Below are positions 29,642-40,020 of a stretch of DNA of 40,751 nucleotides, piece after piece (the stretch's first letter is position 1; each line of letters starts with the position of its first letter). Made by a program: the position numbers and the translations under genes. The stretch is from Priapulus caudatus. Its lineage: Eukaryota > Priapulida > Priapulimorpha > Priapulimorphida > Priapulidae. The stretch covers positions 87,526 through 128,276 of the forward strand of contig NW_014577957.1 of NCBI RefSeq assembly GCF_000485595.1, in the 5' to 3' direction. The notes below the pieces were generated by a model that was given only the letters and a program-made list of their open reading frames with translations, was not told the origin of the DNA and did no database searches.

Positions 29642-29927
29642 ACACGTACTAATCACGGACGCACATGGACAGCCCTGACAAAAAGTTCCTTATCACGAGC
29701 GTCCGTGTTTACGAAATCACTGATGATAGCATTGCATACGGCCGAGCATGTATAATCTGTATCACACCCGCTTCGCTGGCAGCGGTTTGAAAGTGAAACT
29801 GTAAACTGTAAACATTTCTTGGACTGCGGATTTCAATTAAACATTTCTTAGTAACCAGCAGTGACATTGGACAAACTAATACGCGTTTGGCTATAAGGTA
29901 ATGTACTTATTAACTACACAAGGTGAC

Positions 29928-30255
29928 AATGTTATGTATAGCCGGCATTTTACTGTTTACGGTTTACACATCGTATGTGTATGTTCCAAACCATCTTTGT
30001 TTCCAGTAATGCATAAACATTATTTTACAAAAAAACTGGTTTGAAAATGTATTCAAACGCAGCAGAAAATACGTCAGAATGACGCTAAAGGGGTCCATTT
30101 TTTCAAAATTTTCTGGGGGAGGGCCCCCCATACCCCCGCCGTGCTCGGGCTCCGCCCTCGAGTTCTGGGTGTTACCTAATTCGATCCCCCTGCAAAACTC
30201 GCTGGCTACAGGCCTGACCACGGCCACAAACTAAACATGGAAATGGAGTAAAACA
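29928..30255 (+). repeat. Dispersed repeat R, copy 2
   Basis: Partner of 29313-29641. It ends 27 bases before the exon-like segment at 30282. Two same-strand copies separated by about 290 bases could be the terminal repeats of a short element or a local duplication. Confidence 0.9.
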
Positions 30256-30281
30256 TTTAGTTTTTCTTTCTCTCACTGTAG

Positions 30282-30380
30282 GTGGAAGAACAACGTAGCC
30301 AGTCTCTGCAACAGCAAATTGCCAGTCTGGAAGTACAGTTAGACTTCACGAGCACACAACTACAAAGCAGCCTATTATGA
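30282..30380 (+). other. Orphan coiled-coil exon-like segment
   Basis: A very strong acceptor (TTTTTCTTTCTCTCACTGTAG, of which the last base is 30281; the tract is CT-rich) precedes 32 open codons reading VEEQRSQSLQQQIASLEVQL and then DFTSTQLQSS. Leucine spacing suits a coiled coil. piggyBac sequence begins at about 30365, near its end, so the exon appears interrupted or fused. Parent gene unknown. Confidence 0.4.
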
Positions 30381-30918
30381 AACAAAAATGTATACTTGAG
30401 TACAACCGTTACATGTCAGGGGTAGATCACCTTGACCAGATGGGAAAATACTATCTTTGCACCAGAAAGACTACTAAATGGACAAAAAAGTTAGCTCTAC
30501 ACCTAATGCATGTTGGCATGCTAAATGCATTCATTCTATATAAGAAACGGTGGTTCTATAAAAGATGATTGGTTCCATGGTTGAGTTGGGCCGTGTTCAG
30601 AATACCGACTCTGACTCCTCTTCCTCGTCGTCTGATGAACCGCAGAATGAAGTATTTGGCCGAGTTCCAAAGCAGGACCCTCTTACTCGACTTCTGGGTG
30701 GAAATTCTAGGCATTCTCTGACACACATCCCACCAAGCCATGGAAAGGAATACCCAACAAGTCTGTCGTGTGTTCAAAACAAAGAAGTCGTAGTGAAACA
30801 AGGTTTTACTGTCAACAATGCAGGATACATCTCCACCAAACAACTTGCTTTGAAGCATACCATACTAAAAAGTATTACTGGCTATAGACTTTTGAATTTT
30901 GAGGTAAAAGATAGTTAA
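30365..30918 (+). pseudogene. piggyBac-family transposase, C-terminal fragment (copy 2)
   Basis: The frame beginning near 30377 carries the third catalytic block, ILEYNRYMSGVDHLDQMG, followed by KTTKWTKKLALHLMHVGMLN, the family's next helices. A TGA at 30566-30568 or a frame change leads to 30565-30918, with an acidic serine tract (DSDSSSSSSDEP), DPLTRLLGG and a tail that becomes the Cys-rich domain only if read across frames (CRVF, then further Cys and His codons near 30815-30880). It belongs to a different piggyBac lineage from copy 1 (GVDHLDQM here, GADRCDML there). The N-terminal two thirds are absent. Confidence 0.78.
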
Positions 30919-31079
30919 ATTCATTTAATTTTATTTGTCTTTGTTTGTCATAAGTAACACTCACAGTGTAATTTTCACAAAAAAACCTCAGCACAGGGGG
31001 CATGCGAGATCATAAAAGTTCAGGGAACGAGCTGTGCGCTCTCCTGCAAGTGACACCGGCTGAGTGTGGACGTGTGTCA

Positions 31080-31236
31080 GAAACGAAGAGAGATTTACAC
31101 GCGGTGCCAGCGTGACAGCGGTGCAGGCCGAAAACAAAGAGAGATTTACACGCAGTGTTAGCGTGGCAGCAGTGCAGGCCAAAAGCGGAGAGAGACATAG
31201 CGCAGTGCTAGTGTGGCAACAGTGCATGTGTAAAAC
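31080..31236 (+). repeat. 54-base minisatellite, about three units
   Basis: Units starting AAAGAGAGATTTACACGC and containing GCGTGGCAGCAGTGCAGGCC occur at about 31080, 31134 and 31188. The period is a multiple of three and one frame (31064-31246) stays open, giving an 18-residue repeat (ERFTRSVSVAAVQA core). I do not regard it as a gene. Confidence 0.75.
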
Positions 31237-31246
31237 TGTCGTGTGA

Positions 31247-31863
31247 TGTGCACCGTGAGATACAGTACGATAACAGTATGATAACAGTAAGATGTGCACG
31301 GGATGTCAACGAACTGAGTAATATGTGCACGAGGTGTCAACGCGGCCACAACCAGTGTGGCGAGGTAATGGCGCAGGCGTAGGGAGGAATAAGAAAGAGG
31401 ACAGGCCGACAGGAAGCGAGGCAAGGCGGCGGAAGCTGATAGTAAGTATGCTGGCAAGATTATAATTCATTTGTGAAGGTGGCCACCTATCGTATATGAT
31501 TTCTGTTAATGTATCACGGAATTACTGTAATTGGCAATAGATTTGTTTGTGATAGTTATATATATCTGTTTTTGTATTCGATTTGTTCGCGTGACCATGC
31601 TTTGGGTGCGGACGCGTTGGCACAGTAATGGCGCGGGTGGGTGCTTTACATACAGCGTGAACCCGTGTCGTAACAGCGGTCACTGAATAAAAAAAGCCCA
31701 GCAGTCAAAGTGTTAAGTTAGCTTGACCTTATAAGCAGACCACTGAGATATGTAGCATCTCTCTGATCTCCAAATTGCAGGCAATGCACAGGTCAATACT
31801 ATATACTGAGACAGCCTCATTCAATGTTTAGGTCATTATTTTTATATGCATGAGCAATCTCAA
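31247..31863. other. Non-coding stretch left of the Harbinger element
   Basis: It holds short duplicated words (GATAACAGTA and TGTGCACGRGRTGTCAACG each twice near 31270-31345) and otherwise nothing recognisable. Confidence 0.4.
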
Positions 31864-32071
31864 GCCCTGTCTACACTAGCAAACTTTAGTTTGCAAACTC
31901 GAGCAAACTTGAGCAAACTCCGAGTTTGCCAAAGTTTGGAGAAGTTTGTGGTGCCTGTCTACACTATGAAACTTGAACAAACTTTGCAAAACTTTTATTT
32001 TGTGAAGTTTCTGAAAGTTTACATAAATTGGAGGGAAAAAGAGGCGATTTCCCTCCAATAAGTCAATAACA

Positions 32072-35000
32072 ATGGAGAATCACAGGAAGAGAGTATGTGT
32101 GAGTAGCGCAGCAGCAATAATTGCAATTGTTATTCGACGCCGCCGTCGTCGCCGAGAGCAAAAAAAGCCACGTTTATGGACCAGACCCTGGATCATGAAA
32201 AGAGACCAGTTTGGGGCCTATCATTGCCTGCTTCAGGAATTGAGGGCCTCAGACAGAAAAAGTCTAAAGAATTTCCTGAGGATGGATGAAGACTCATTCA
32301 ACGAAATTCTGAACAGGGTAGCACCATTAATACAGAAGGAAGATACACAACTTCGAGCATCTATTTCTCCAGCAGAAAGACTAGCCATAACGCTTAGATA
32401 CCTAGCATCAGGTAAGAAAATCAGAATGTGATGCAGGCTGGAAATTATGCCAGGAGCCATTGCCAGTTTCTTTGTGGTGGCACTGTTATTTAATTATTAT
32501 AATCATAAAATTCAATGGTATCACCTAAAAACTGGCAATTGCTTGATTCCCCAGTAACTCGTCAATTGTGAGCAGAATCAAGACTAACTCATAATTATTG
32601 TCACTTTTTACATGATGAAAAAAACAACACTTGATGTTCGATGATATCCTTTATCATGTTTATTGAAAATCACTACTAAATAAATGAGAAATTTACTAAA
32701 CAATGAGTTCAAACGGAATTGGTTTACTTAACTATAAGTTTTAACTATGAGTTAAAACTGAGTTGGTTTTCCATTTATAAGAATTTCAGCTACAAAATAA
32801 TTGTCATCAATCATCATCAATTCACATATACCAGTACTTGAATGACATCAAGGTATTTTGGTTTTTGCTAGGTGATTCATATACAAGCCTACAGTACCTC
32901 TACTGGGTACCAAAGTCAACCATCTCCATCATTGTGCCAGAGGTGTGCGAGGCTATCTATGAAGCCATGAAAGATGACTATCTAAGGGTAAGACTTATGA
33001 AATCAGCAGCTATTATTCCTAACTCCTAAGTAACCGGCATAACATTGCCAAAACATTTTCAATCTCTAATGAGAAAAATTCTGTAATCATAAACATTTAT
33101 CTGCAGTAGAGTGCCTTAATTGAGCACAGTGTAAATGTTCTCATATGAATTTGATGCATACTCACTGACATCAGAATACTCACTGAAATCGGGGGGTGGG
33201 GGCGAGCTCAGCAGAGTTGAAGGTGGGGCTGAGGTTGGCCTAACAGCAGTGAAGCTTTTGTGGGGAAACTGTGAGGCTGATATCTGCTGAGTCTGCCCTG
33301 AGGAATTACATGGAGGAGGGGGAGCCATTCCATTGTCAAAAGGCTTAAAGGAAATGGGTGGTGTTTGATTCACCCCTGGATATCCTTGATTTAGGAAAGG
33401 GGAACTGGGAGGCATCTGTGTTTCAAACAAGACAGTGTGGATCCTGTGTTTAATCATTTTCTTCAGGTATTCATCCTTGACACCCTTTAGCTCACTGGCA
33501 ACATACTGCCCAAAAATGTCATCTGGGGTTGAGTCATTCATTGCAGGGCTGCGTGATGCCTTATCAAGAGCCGTCATTGCTTTATTTAGCACGATATCTT
33601 CATCGTCCACCTGTTTCTGCTTTCGACTGCATTTTCTGCCGGTGGGCTGTTTAGTGGATTTTTTAGGGGCAGCTGCTCTCGGGGTGACTAGATCATTTAC
33701 GTCCTCTTCAATTTCCATGATGGGTTGATAATCTGTGACATCAGAATCGATAGCAGTGTCATAATGGTTTGGAGTTTCTTCATCTTCAGCAACTTCATCC
33801 TGAAAGAGGATCAACGTACTAATAATATCATAATACTTCTTATATACAGACATGCCAACCATTACGATTTGGGCGTAATTATTACGATTTTGGGCAGAGA
33901 TCTGAGATATTTTGTGTCACTATGTAATCACTATTGAGTCAATAAGAAAGATAACATAATCAGGGTATCCTGATCCATTAATGTTCCCTATAATTGTGGG
34001 TGTATGCACAAGTTTACTGTAATAAAATTTAGTTCTCGTTTGATAAATCTCTGAAATAATTCTTGATTTTCCCCACTATTTTCAGGCAGAAAAACATCAT
34101 TTTGCCTAATTTAAATCAATGCTGAAAGTGCCACAGATGGCTCCAGAATGCACCACAGAGCATCTAAGTTTCAAAATTTTCTTGGGGGAGGACCCCCAAA
34201 CCCCCCCTCAATGGGAGGGGGATACCTGCGGCGTTTGTCGAAACCCAGCGAATTTAAGAATCATTACTCTTTGCTTCATTGAATGTTGGCATGTCTGTAT
34301 ATATAAGAATATATATAATATATATATATAAAAAAAAAATATATATATATATATAAAATATATAAGAATTCTAATATAATAAGACTTCACAATATATTTT
34401 CTGCTTTCAGATGCCTAACTCAGATGAAGAGTGGGAAGCCATAGCACACCAGTTTGACGAAAGGTGGAACTTTGTCAACTGCATTGGTGCCATGGACGGC
34501 AAACATGTGCATATTCAGGCTCCAGCTAACAGTGGCTCATACTACTTTAATTACAAAGGGACATTCAGTATTGTGTTGTTGGCTGTAGTCGATGCCGATT
34601 ACAAATTCGTATTTGTGGATGTTGGATGCAATGGTCGCATATCTGATGGTGGTGTTTTCAAGAACTCAACTCTTTCAGAGGCACTAGAATCAAACAAGAT
34701 ACAGATAACATCTGAGTGTCAGCTACCAGACACAGCTGTGACAGTCCCATATGCGATGGTGGCAGATGATGCATTCCCCCTAAAAACCTACATTCTCAAA
34801 CCTTACGGGCAACGTGGTCTGACCAAAGAGCAACGTATATTCAACTATCGCCTCAGCCGAGCAAGAAGGATTGTTGAAAATGGATTTGGTATACTGGCAA
34901 ACCGTTTCAGGGTTTTTATGAAACCTATTGCTCTTGAGCCAAGGAAGGTGGAAAGTATTGTGCTAGCGTCGGTCACGCTACACAATTTCCTTCGATCCAA

Positions 35001-35250
35001 ATCTGGGGCAAGAGCAGTGTACACCCCACCTGGAAGTTTCGACTACGAAGACACAGAGGCTGGAACCATTTTGCCTGGATCATGGAGAAATGATTATGAA
35101 CCCAAGGGATTGACACCTCTTGAAACGCAACCCCAGGGTAGACCAAGAAGAAATGCCAAAGAAATCAGGGATAAACTTTGTGCATACTACAATTCAGAAG
35201 AAGGTTCAGTTCCTTGGCAATGGAAAATGATTGAACCATTACCTAAGTAA
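32072..35250 (+). CDS. HARBI1-type PIF/Harbinger transposase, three exons
   Basis: Exons 32072-32411, 32872-32987 and 34411-35250 join in frame to 431 codons plus stop. The start ATG has a good context (ACAATGG). Splice sites: CAG then GTAAGA; TTTGCTAG then GTGATT; AAGG then GTAAGA; CTGCTTTCAG then ATGCCT. Exon 1 encodes a basic N-terminus (RRRRRRREQKK) and a helical region (FLRMDEDSFNEILNRVAPLI); exon 2 adds GDSYTSLQYLYWVPKSTIS; exon 3 is the DDE_Tnp_4 nuclease. Acidic residues in conserved blocks are D181 (GAMDGKHV), D231 in RISDGGVF and D272 in VADDAFPL as second-Asp candidates, and E308 (RRIVENGFG); D272 to E308 spacing of 35 suits the family. No stop or frameshift is seen. The length is at the upper end of the family range. 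The MADF exon 33116-33799 sits inside intron 2. Confidence 0.85.
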
Positions 35251-36538
35251 GCAACATAATCTACATCGCATTGAACAAACAATTCTTACCTGAGGCTGCG
35301 ATGCAGTGGATGCGAAATTCGATCTTGTTGATCTTGGGGTGCAGAAGTCGCTAAGGAACTCGAGGGCATCGAAATGGACCCAGGTGCTCTTTTTATTGAC
35401 ATCACCTGCAGAACTGCCACTCTTGGGTGTAGCTGTAAGTTTAGCTCTCTCTCGGTTATAATAGATCCGTAGTTTTGAAAACTTGCTGCTAACCTCATCA
35501 GCTGTCATGGAAAGAGAAAGAAAATGTGTTGATGTTCTTTTATGTTGCTGTCTGAACTTTAGATTGGTTTGAAATATGACTATAGAGACCCCCCTTTCAG
35601 TAACCAATAAGCAATGTTCTAATTGAATTCCAATGTTCTATGATACAGAGACATCATATTTGACATGTGTCAATTTTTAAATAGTTTAATACATGTTTAT
35701 ACTACAGGGTGTTTCATAAAAAATACAGAAAACAATTTGATGGAATTTGGCTATATTCTTTATTTGTTTTCTTTTTCTTCTGATTCATTGATAGGACTTG
35801 AATAAAATCAAAATTTTACATGGCAACAAAACTAGCTTTAATATCTGAAATAGAAGGGGAGTGCTTGAATCATTCTGCATTAATTGCTGGTATGCAAAGT
35901 GCAGGCAAAATAAAATTCCATATGGTTTTTAGCTATTGCTGCTTGACTAAATGTGTGTGTGCTCAAATGGTGCTTATTTTTGTGCCCAGGGACCCTTGAA
36001 ATTATTAAATTTCCTGGGGGAAGCCTCCCAGACCCCCCGCCATGTGCTTTCGCGCCTAACGGCGCTCACTGTGGGGTGGTGTGCCCTTTTTGGGGGATGT
36101 GCACTTAAAATCTGAAAAAATACTGTCTAGCTTCAGCCCTGGATCCGCCCCTGCTCAGTACAGAGAGATGGAGCCCACTGTGTACACTATCTGCCTTGTA
36201 CACTAAATCTGCCTTGTAAGCTACATGAAAAATCTATAGACAATAGTTATGTAGGTCAACACAATGCTGCATATGCTGCATACATGGAAATGCAAGCAAC
36301 TGAGCCAGCATTCAGAAATGTGTAAAATAGTGTATCCTACAGGCCTACCTGTTGTATCAAACACAGCTGCAATCTGCTGTAATGCGGCCTTCTTTTTCTC
36401 TCTGTCTTTGTATTCCCTGAGGGTGGTGTTGTAAAGACATTCGTATTTTTCATACTCTTGAATTAAATCAAGAATTTCTTGAAAACTCCAGTTCCTGTCT
36501 GATTTCGTTACGTTACTGGAGGCTGCCATTTTGTCCAT
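33116..36538 (-). CDS. MADF-BESS DNA-binding protein of the Harbinger element, three exons
   Basis: On the minus strand, exons 36538-36349, 35501-35290 and 33799-33116 join in frame to 361 codons plus stop. Splice sites read ACAACAG then GTAGGC; TTCCATGACAG then CTGATG; CCTCAG then GTAAGA; CTCTTTCAG then GATGAA. Exons 1 and 2 form a MADF/Myb-SANT-like domain (WSFQEILDLIQEYEKYECLY, KKKAALQQIA, then FSKLRIYYNRERAK). Exon 3 holds an acidic linker, a basic KKSTKQPTGRKCSRK patch, a BESS-like motif (DDIFGQYVASELKGV...MIKHRIH) and a Pro/Ser-rich tail. Such proteins bind Harbinger ends and help import the transposase to the nucleus. Transposase exon 3 lies inside intron 2 of this gene. A second ATG three codons in (AAAATGG) has a better start context. 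Confidence 0.82.
34297..34380. repeat. TA-rich microsatellite in transposase intron 2
   Basis: A run of TATATA and AATATATA with an A9 tract, lying 30 bases before the branch/acceptor region of exon 3. Confidence 0.9.
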
Positions 36539-36643
36539 CTGCAGGATCACATGACTACAAACTGTCATTTGATTGGCTGAGTTATTCCAAACCTCAGCAA
36601 ACTCGAGCAAACTAGTTTGCCAAGAAGGTGCACGGCCTAACTT

Positions 36644-36673
36644 CTGCAAACTTCTGCAAACTTCTGCAAACTC
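36644..36673 (+). repeat. Triplicate CTTCTGCAAA at the Harbinger edge
   Basis: Three copies of a 10-base unit (ACTTCTGCAA) directly follow the right end of the Harbinger element and share its GCAAACT words, so the exact element end is uncertain by up to about 35 bases. Confidence 0.7.
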
Positions 36674-36917
36674 ACATACATGACCGCACAATCACCTACA
36701 TGCACATACCCGCACACGCACTCACATACATGACCGCACAATCACCTACATGCACATACCCGCACACGCACTCACATACATGACCGCACAATCACCTACA
36801 TGCACATACCCGCACATAAACCCACATACATGTCCATACCCACACACGCACTCACATACATGACCGCACAATTACCTACATGCACATACCCACACACGCA
36901 CCCACATACATGACCGC
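36673..36917 (+). repeat. 50-base minisatellite, about five units
   Basis: Units starting CACATACATGACCGCACAAT and continuing CACCTACATGCACATACC begin at 36673, 36723 and 36773, then a shortened unit, then at about 36853 and 36903. The first three are exact or nearly so. Confidence 0.92.
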
Positions 36918-37115
36918 TCTAATATGACATACATGACTCTAAATATCAGTTTGCATCGTCGGCATGCTGTTAAAAGGCGCATATAAATCTCTTTGCATTG
37001 ATCATATCATACGAGGTAACGACGATTCTCCATTCTCACAAAATATTTACGCACAATATTTAACGGGACAGTAATATCAAGAGTAGATAATAAAACAAGA
37101 GTGAGACACCCGATT

Positions 37116-37222
37116 CCCGCATTTTTAACCGATTTTTCTCATCAAAATTTGCCACCAATAAAGAAGCGATCCCGCATTTTTAACCGATTTTTCTCATCAA
37201 AATTTGCCACCAATAAAGAAGC
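37116..37222 (+). repeat. 55-base exact tandem duplication
   Basis: The segment starting CCCGCATTTTTAACCGATTT and ending AATAAAGAAGC is present at 37116 and again at 37171 with no visible mismatch, pointing to a recent duplication. Confidence 0.92.
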
Positions 37223-37422
37223 AGGTGTATACGTTCCTCAGCTTATTATGACCACTAATCACTCACCTTCGTGGTACTGATATTCGTTTACATATATTTT
37301 ATATATTCGTTTACATGCGTATTGCTGTAAATCGTAATCTTGCACGAGCTGAATTCGCACGATTTACCGCTATTGTGTGAGGTGTTTAGACAACTTGAGA
37401 AGCTATCGGGGCGCCAATATTT

Positions 37423-37692
37423 AGCAACGGACGGTTTCCAAATCATTCGTGCCCCGATAGGGTTTAGAGACAATCTAAATTCCGAATTTTGATCTCGTGA
37501 GGAACCGCGAGCCGCGCTCAGTTATTGTGATCGCAACACAAGAAATTGACATACTATCTTACATAAGTAATAATACAATAATAACAATATTCTCTGTAGT
37601 AGTTTGCAGTAAGTATCACATTACGCACGCGCAGGTAATCAAGTACATTAAACCCCTATCGGGGCACGAATGATTTGGAAACCGTCCGTTGG
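37423..37692. mobile_element. MITE-like element with 40-base terminal inverted repeats
   Basis: The left arm 37423-37464 (core GGACGGTTTCCAAATCATTC) is the reverse complement of the right arm 37650-37692 (core GAATGATTTGGAAACCGTCC) with one or two differences. The 185-base centre has no coding capacity. The outer ends read CAACGG and CCGTTG; flanks (ATATTTAG and GTAATATC) show partial further symmetry but no clear target duplication. Confidence 0.8.
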
Positions 37693-37699
37693 TAATATC

Positions 37700-37980
37700 C
37701 TTGGTCCTTGGTAATATCCACGCGTGTTGCATTTCTGCATGCAATTTTACGAATGCAAGGTATATAGACATTCACGATCGTTCATGTGTGTAAATGGACG
37801 TTATGTAACTAACTGATATTTGCGTCCACAACACTTTGATATGACGAACCACTACAAATGCACTGCGCACGTATCTCCCTCAATCTGCAATAAAACCTGA
37901 AAATGTTTAAAACTTGCGTCCGATTTTAAAAGTGGTGCGGGCGATTACATCCATCGCCTAAATGGGATTGTATAGAGCAG
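37700..37980. other. Non-coding stretch, nothing recognised
   Basis: Ordinary mixed sequence; the words GGTAATATCC and CCTTGG repeat twice at its left end. Confidence 0.4.
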
Positions 37981-38040
37981 GCCCGTAGCCAGCTTTCTAT
38001 TGGGGGGGGGAGGTTCGTTTTTCAATGTTGGCAATTTGCT

Positions 38041-38228
38041 CGGCAGGGGCGTGTACAGGATTTTTGTACCAGGGGGGTCTAACCGTAACCCATAGTTGCG
38101 AGCACGCGAAGGGGGGGTCTGGGGCCCTCCCCCAGAAATTTTTTAAAATTACACCCCCTCAGATGCGTTTTTTGCGCGAGCAAGGGGGGGTCCGGACTCC
38201 CTGGACCCCCCTGTACACGCCCCTGCTC
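38041..38228. mobile_element. Short MITE-like element with inverted ends and G/C-run interior
   Basis: The left end GGCAGGGGCGTGTACAGG (38042-38059) is mirrored by CCTGTACACGCCCCTGCTCG (38210-38228). The interior carries a CCCTCCCCCAGAAATTTTTT block, the reverse orientation of the GC-rich palindromic repeat at 29490 and 30110. Length about 188 bases, no coding capacity. Confidence 0.75.
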
Positions 38229-38800
38229 GGGCGCGAAGCGACCAGGCGAGGGAGCCAAGCGACCGACCGGGGGGGAGGGTGTGGGAGGGGGGTGTTCACT
38301 GTTCACCCTCCCGCACGAATGGAGATTTTGCAATTATTACACTAAAATGGAGCGACCTGAACGTGATAATTCTTGCCAAATAAAAAAAAAAATTTTTTGG
38401 CTTGTGGGGGCGGGAGGGCGCTCGGGGGGCGCGGGTTCGTTCGAACCCCCGCAACCCCCCCCCTTGCGCTACTCGGCCTGTATAGAGTTTATATATATAT
38501 ATAGTATATATATTATATAATATATTATATGATATATATGCCTTATAGTTGTGCCCATTATATAAGCCTTCGGCTTGTTATCAGAAACAAAATTATTATT
38601 CTTAACATGAACCTTTTTTTCGTGGACTCGTCGACAGAAACAGTCGTAAAAATTACCGATAGTGTACCTATACCCTGAGTATAAGGAGCATCCGGTTCTA
38701 CGCAGAAAAAGGTTAATGTTAAGCACTAATGTTGCAGACTATAAATTTTGTGTCTGACAACTCCCCCCCCCCCCGGGGGGCGGCGGCCAGAGCGGGTGGT
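38229..38800. repeat. Simple-sequence region: G/C runs and TA microsatellite
   Basis: It contains G-rich and C-rich blocks (38270-38290, 38405-38463), a TA-rich microsatellite at about 38488-38540, a small hairpin AAGCCTTCGGCTT at 38565-38577, and a C14 then G6 run at 38761-38780 that would fold on itself. No coding frame is credible. Confidence 0.75.
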
Positions 38801-39560
38801 TTACGTTTCAATGGCTAGAGTCTTCTCCCCCTTTCTCTTTTCTCTCATTAGCACCCCGGAGAAGGAGCGGCGGCGTCTCTAGCGCAGTGGCTGCGCGATC
38901 ACACGACACCTTCGCCTCCTCCTCTCTCTCTCATTAGCACCCCTGCCGCCGTCGGGGATGGAAAGGAGCGAGTGAGGAATGGTGGTTCTCCCGCGCTGCT
39001 GTGATCACCTCGATTACCTTCTCCCTCTATCTTCGCGTGCCTTTCTTTCCCACGGTATTATTCGACGTGCTGGCGTCTTACTTCACACTACGGCAAGTGT
39101 TTCCACATTAGCCGCAAAATTAAAATATATCGTGAAGAGGAAAGAGAGTAGATAGAAAACGAAATGGACAGTGCGAGCGGGAGCGGGCGCGACGTGGACA
39201 GGCTTTCCTGGGGAGCAGGCGGCGACGGAGAGAGATGGGGGAGACAGCGTGCCAAGAGTAGCAGGGGGGAATAAGTGCGCCGAGAAAGTCGCAGGGGAAG
39301 ACGGGGAGATGGGGAGACGGGGAGAGGGGAAGAGGGGGCAGGGGGGAAGCAGAGGGGCAGAGGGGAGGCTGGAAGAGGAGGGACGGGGAGATAAGGAGAG
39401 GGGCAGAGGGGAGGCTGGAAGAGGAGGGACGGGGAGATAAGGAGAGGGGCAGAGGGGAGGCTGGAAGAAGAGGGAGAGGAAAGAGATGACATAAAGGAGA
39501 GGGGGAGGAAGGAGGGGAAGTGACAAAGACGGGCGTGCACGCGAGCTTACATGCAACACT
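38801..39560. repeat. Purine-rich minisatellite region
   Basis: CTCTCATTAGCACCCC occurs twice near 38843 and 38928. From about 39290 the plus strand is G/A-rich, with a 46-base unit (GAGGCTGGAAGAGGAGGGAC start) repeated at 39365, 39411 and 39457. The proline-rich frames on the minus strand are by-products of this composition. Confidence 0.8.
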
Positions 39561-39799
39561 GGGTGGGTTTAACACGTTCCTACCATGATCCCTGTCGCAC
39601 TCTCTTACGTCTGTCCCTGTCGGTGCTCTCACCATTATCCCTGTCGGTCGCCCGACAAATCTGATACAAGAAACGTAAACGCCGTAACGAATGGCGGTTA
39701 AGACAAGAGAAAAAAACTCGCATGAAATAAAACCTGCCTTTTTTCCTTTCGTCAAATCATTTTCGTCATTTCGTCAAAGGCTTCGTTAGCAGTGAAGAG

Positions 39800-39900
39800 C
39801 GAGCGAGCGAGCGAGCGGCGCCTGCATGCGCCATCGTTCCTTTATTCGTGCCAATTAGCTATTCATGCTAATTAGCTATTCGTGCTATTAGCTATAATGC
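39800..39900. repeat. GAGC microsatellite and 19-base degenerate tandem repeat
   Basis: (GCGA)n at about 39801-39818 is followed by three imperfect units of CAATTAGCTATTCATGCT near 39850-39893. Confidence 0.75.
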
Positions 39901-39919
39901 GTGTATGGGTTGTTTGCAG

Positions 39920-40014
39920 GTATTTTTTTGGCTCAACCGTGAACACGTGCGACTGCCCTCCCGCGTACGAAGGCATGATCTGTGAAAACCGCAAGGAAGG
40001 CTATGTAGACACAG
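39920..40014 (+). CDS. Internal exon of an EGF-domain gene
   Basis: A 95-base exon is bounded by TTTGCAG (acceptor ending at 39919) and CAG then GTAAGG (donor at 40015). Only one of the three frames is open: a split codon, then YFFGSTVNTCDCPPAYEG and MICENRKEGYVD. CDCPPAYEGMICE is the C-terminal half of an EGF-like domain (CxCPxxYxGxxCE), found in secreted and cell-surface proteins. The downstream Gly-Tyr suggests another module follows. Flanking exons are not in the window, and the exon's upstream phase (2) differs from its downstream phase (1). It is the only segment that looks like part of an ordinary host gene, transcribed left to right. It may equally be a lone exon trapped among repeats. 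Confidence 0.6.
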
Positions 40015-40020
40015 GTAAGG

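Larger units (their letters stand above)
31864..36638 (+). mobile_element. PIF/Harbinger DNA transposon with two intact-looking genes
   Basis: The element holds a HARBI1-type transposase gene (+, three exons) and a MADF/BESS DNA-binding gene (-, three exons), the two-gene organisation of autonomous PIF/Harbinger elements. The left end is GCCCTGTCTACACTAGCAAA at 31864. The right end, read on the minus strand, is GGCCGTGCACC...GGCAAACTAGTTTGC from 36638; the two match only loosely (GCCnTG, then GCAAACT and AGTTTGC). Both ends are full of GAGCAAACT-type subterminal repeats. A second CCTGTCTACACTA lies at 31954. A three-base duplication could not be assigned with confidence. Introns contain copies of the GC-rich palindromic repeat (34166-34222 and 35994-36040) and a TA microsatellite. 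Confidence 0.75.

Noticed and set aside
29964-30227. Minus-strand 87-codon frame in repeat R
   Set aside because: Lies wholly in a dispersed repeat; its copy at 29313-29641 does not keep the frame.
33435-33728. Plus-strand frame opposite the MADF gene
   Set aside because: It is antisense to a frame with BESS-like motif and correct splicing; its own protein shows no domain.
36673-36917. Possible CRISPR-like array
   Set aside because: Units are contiguous 50-base tandem repeats without unique spacers, and the DNA is eukaryotic.
39083-39755. Three proline- and leucine-rich minus-strand frames
   Set aside because: Produced by a GA-rich minisatellite; the repeated residues follow the 46-base DNA repeat in all frames, which is typical of low-complexity sequence.
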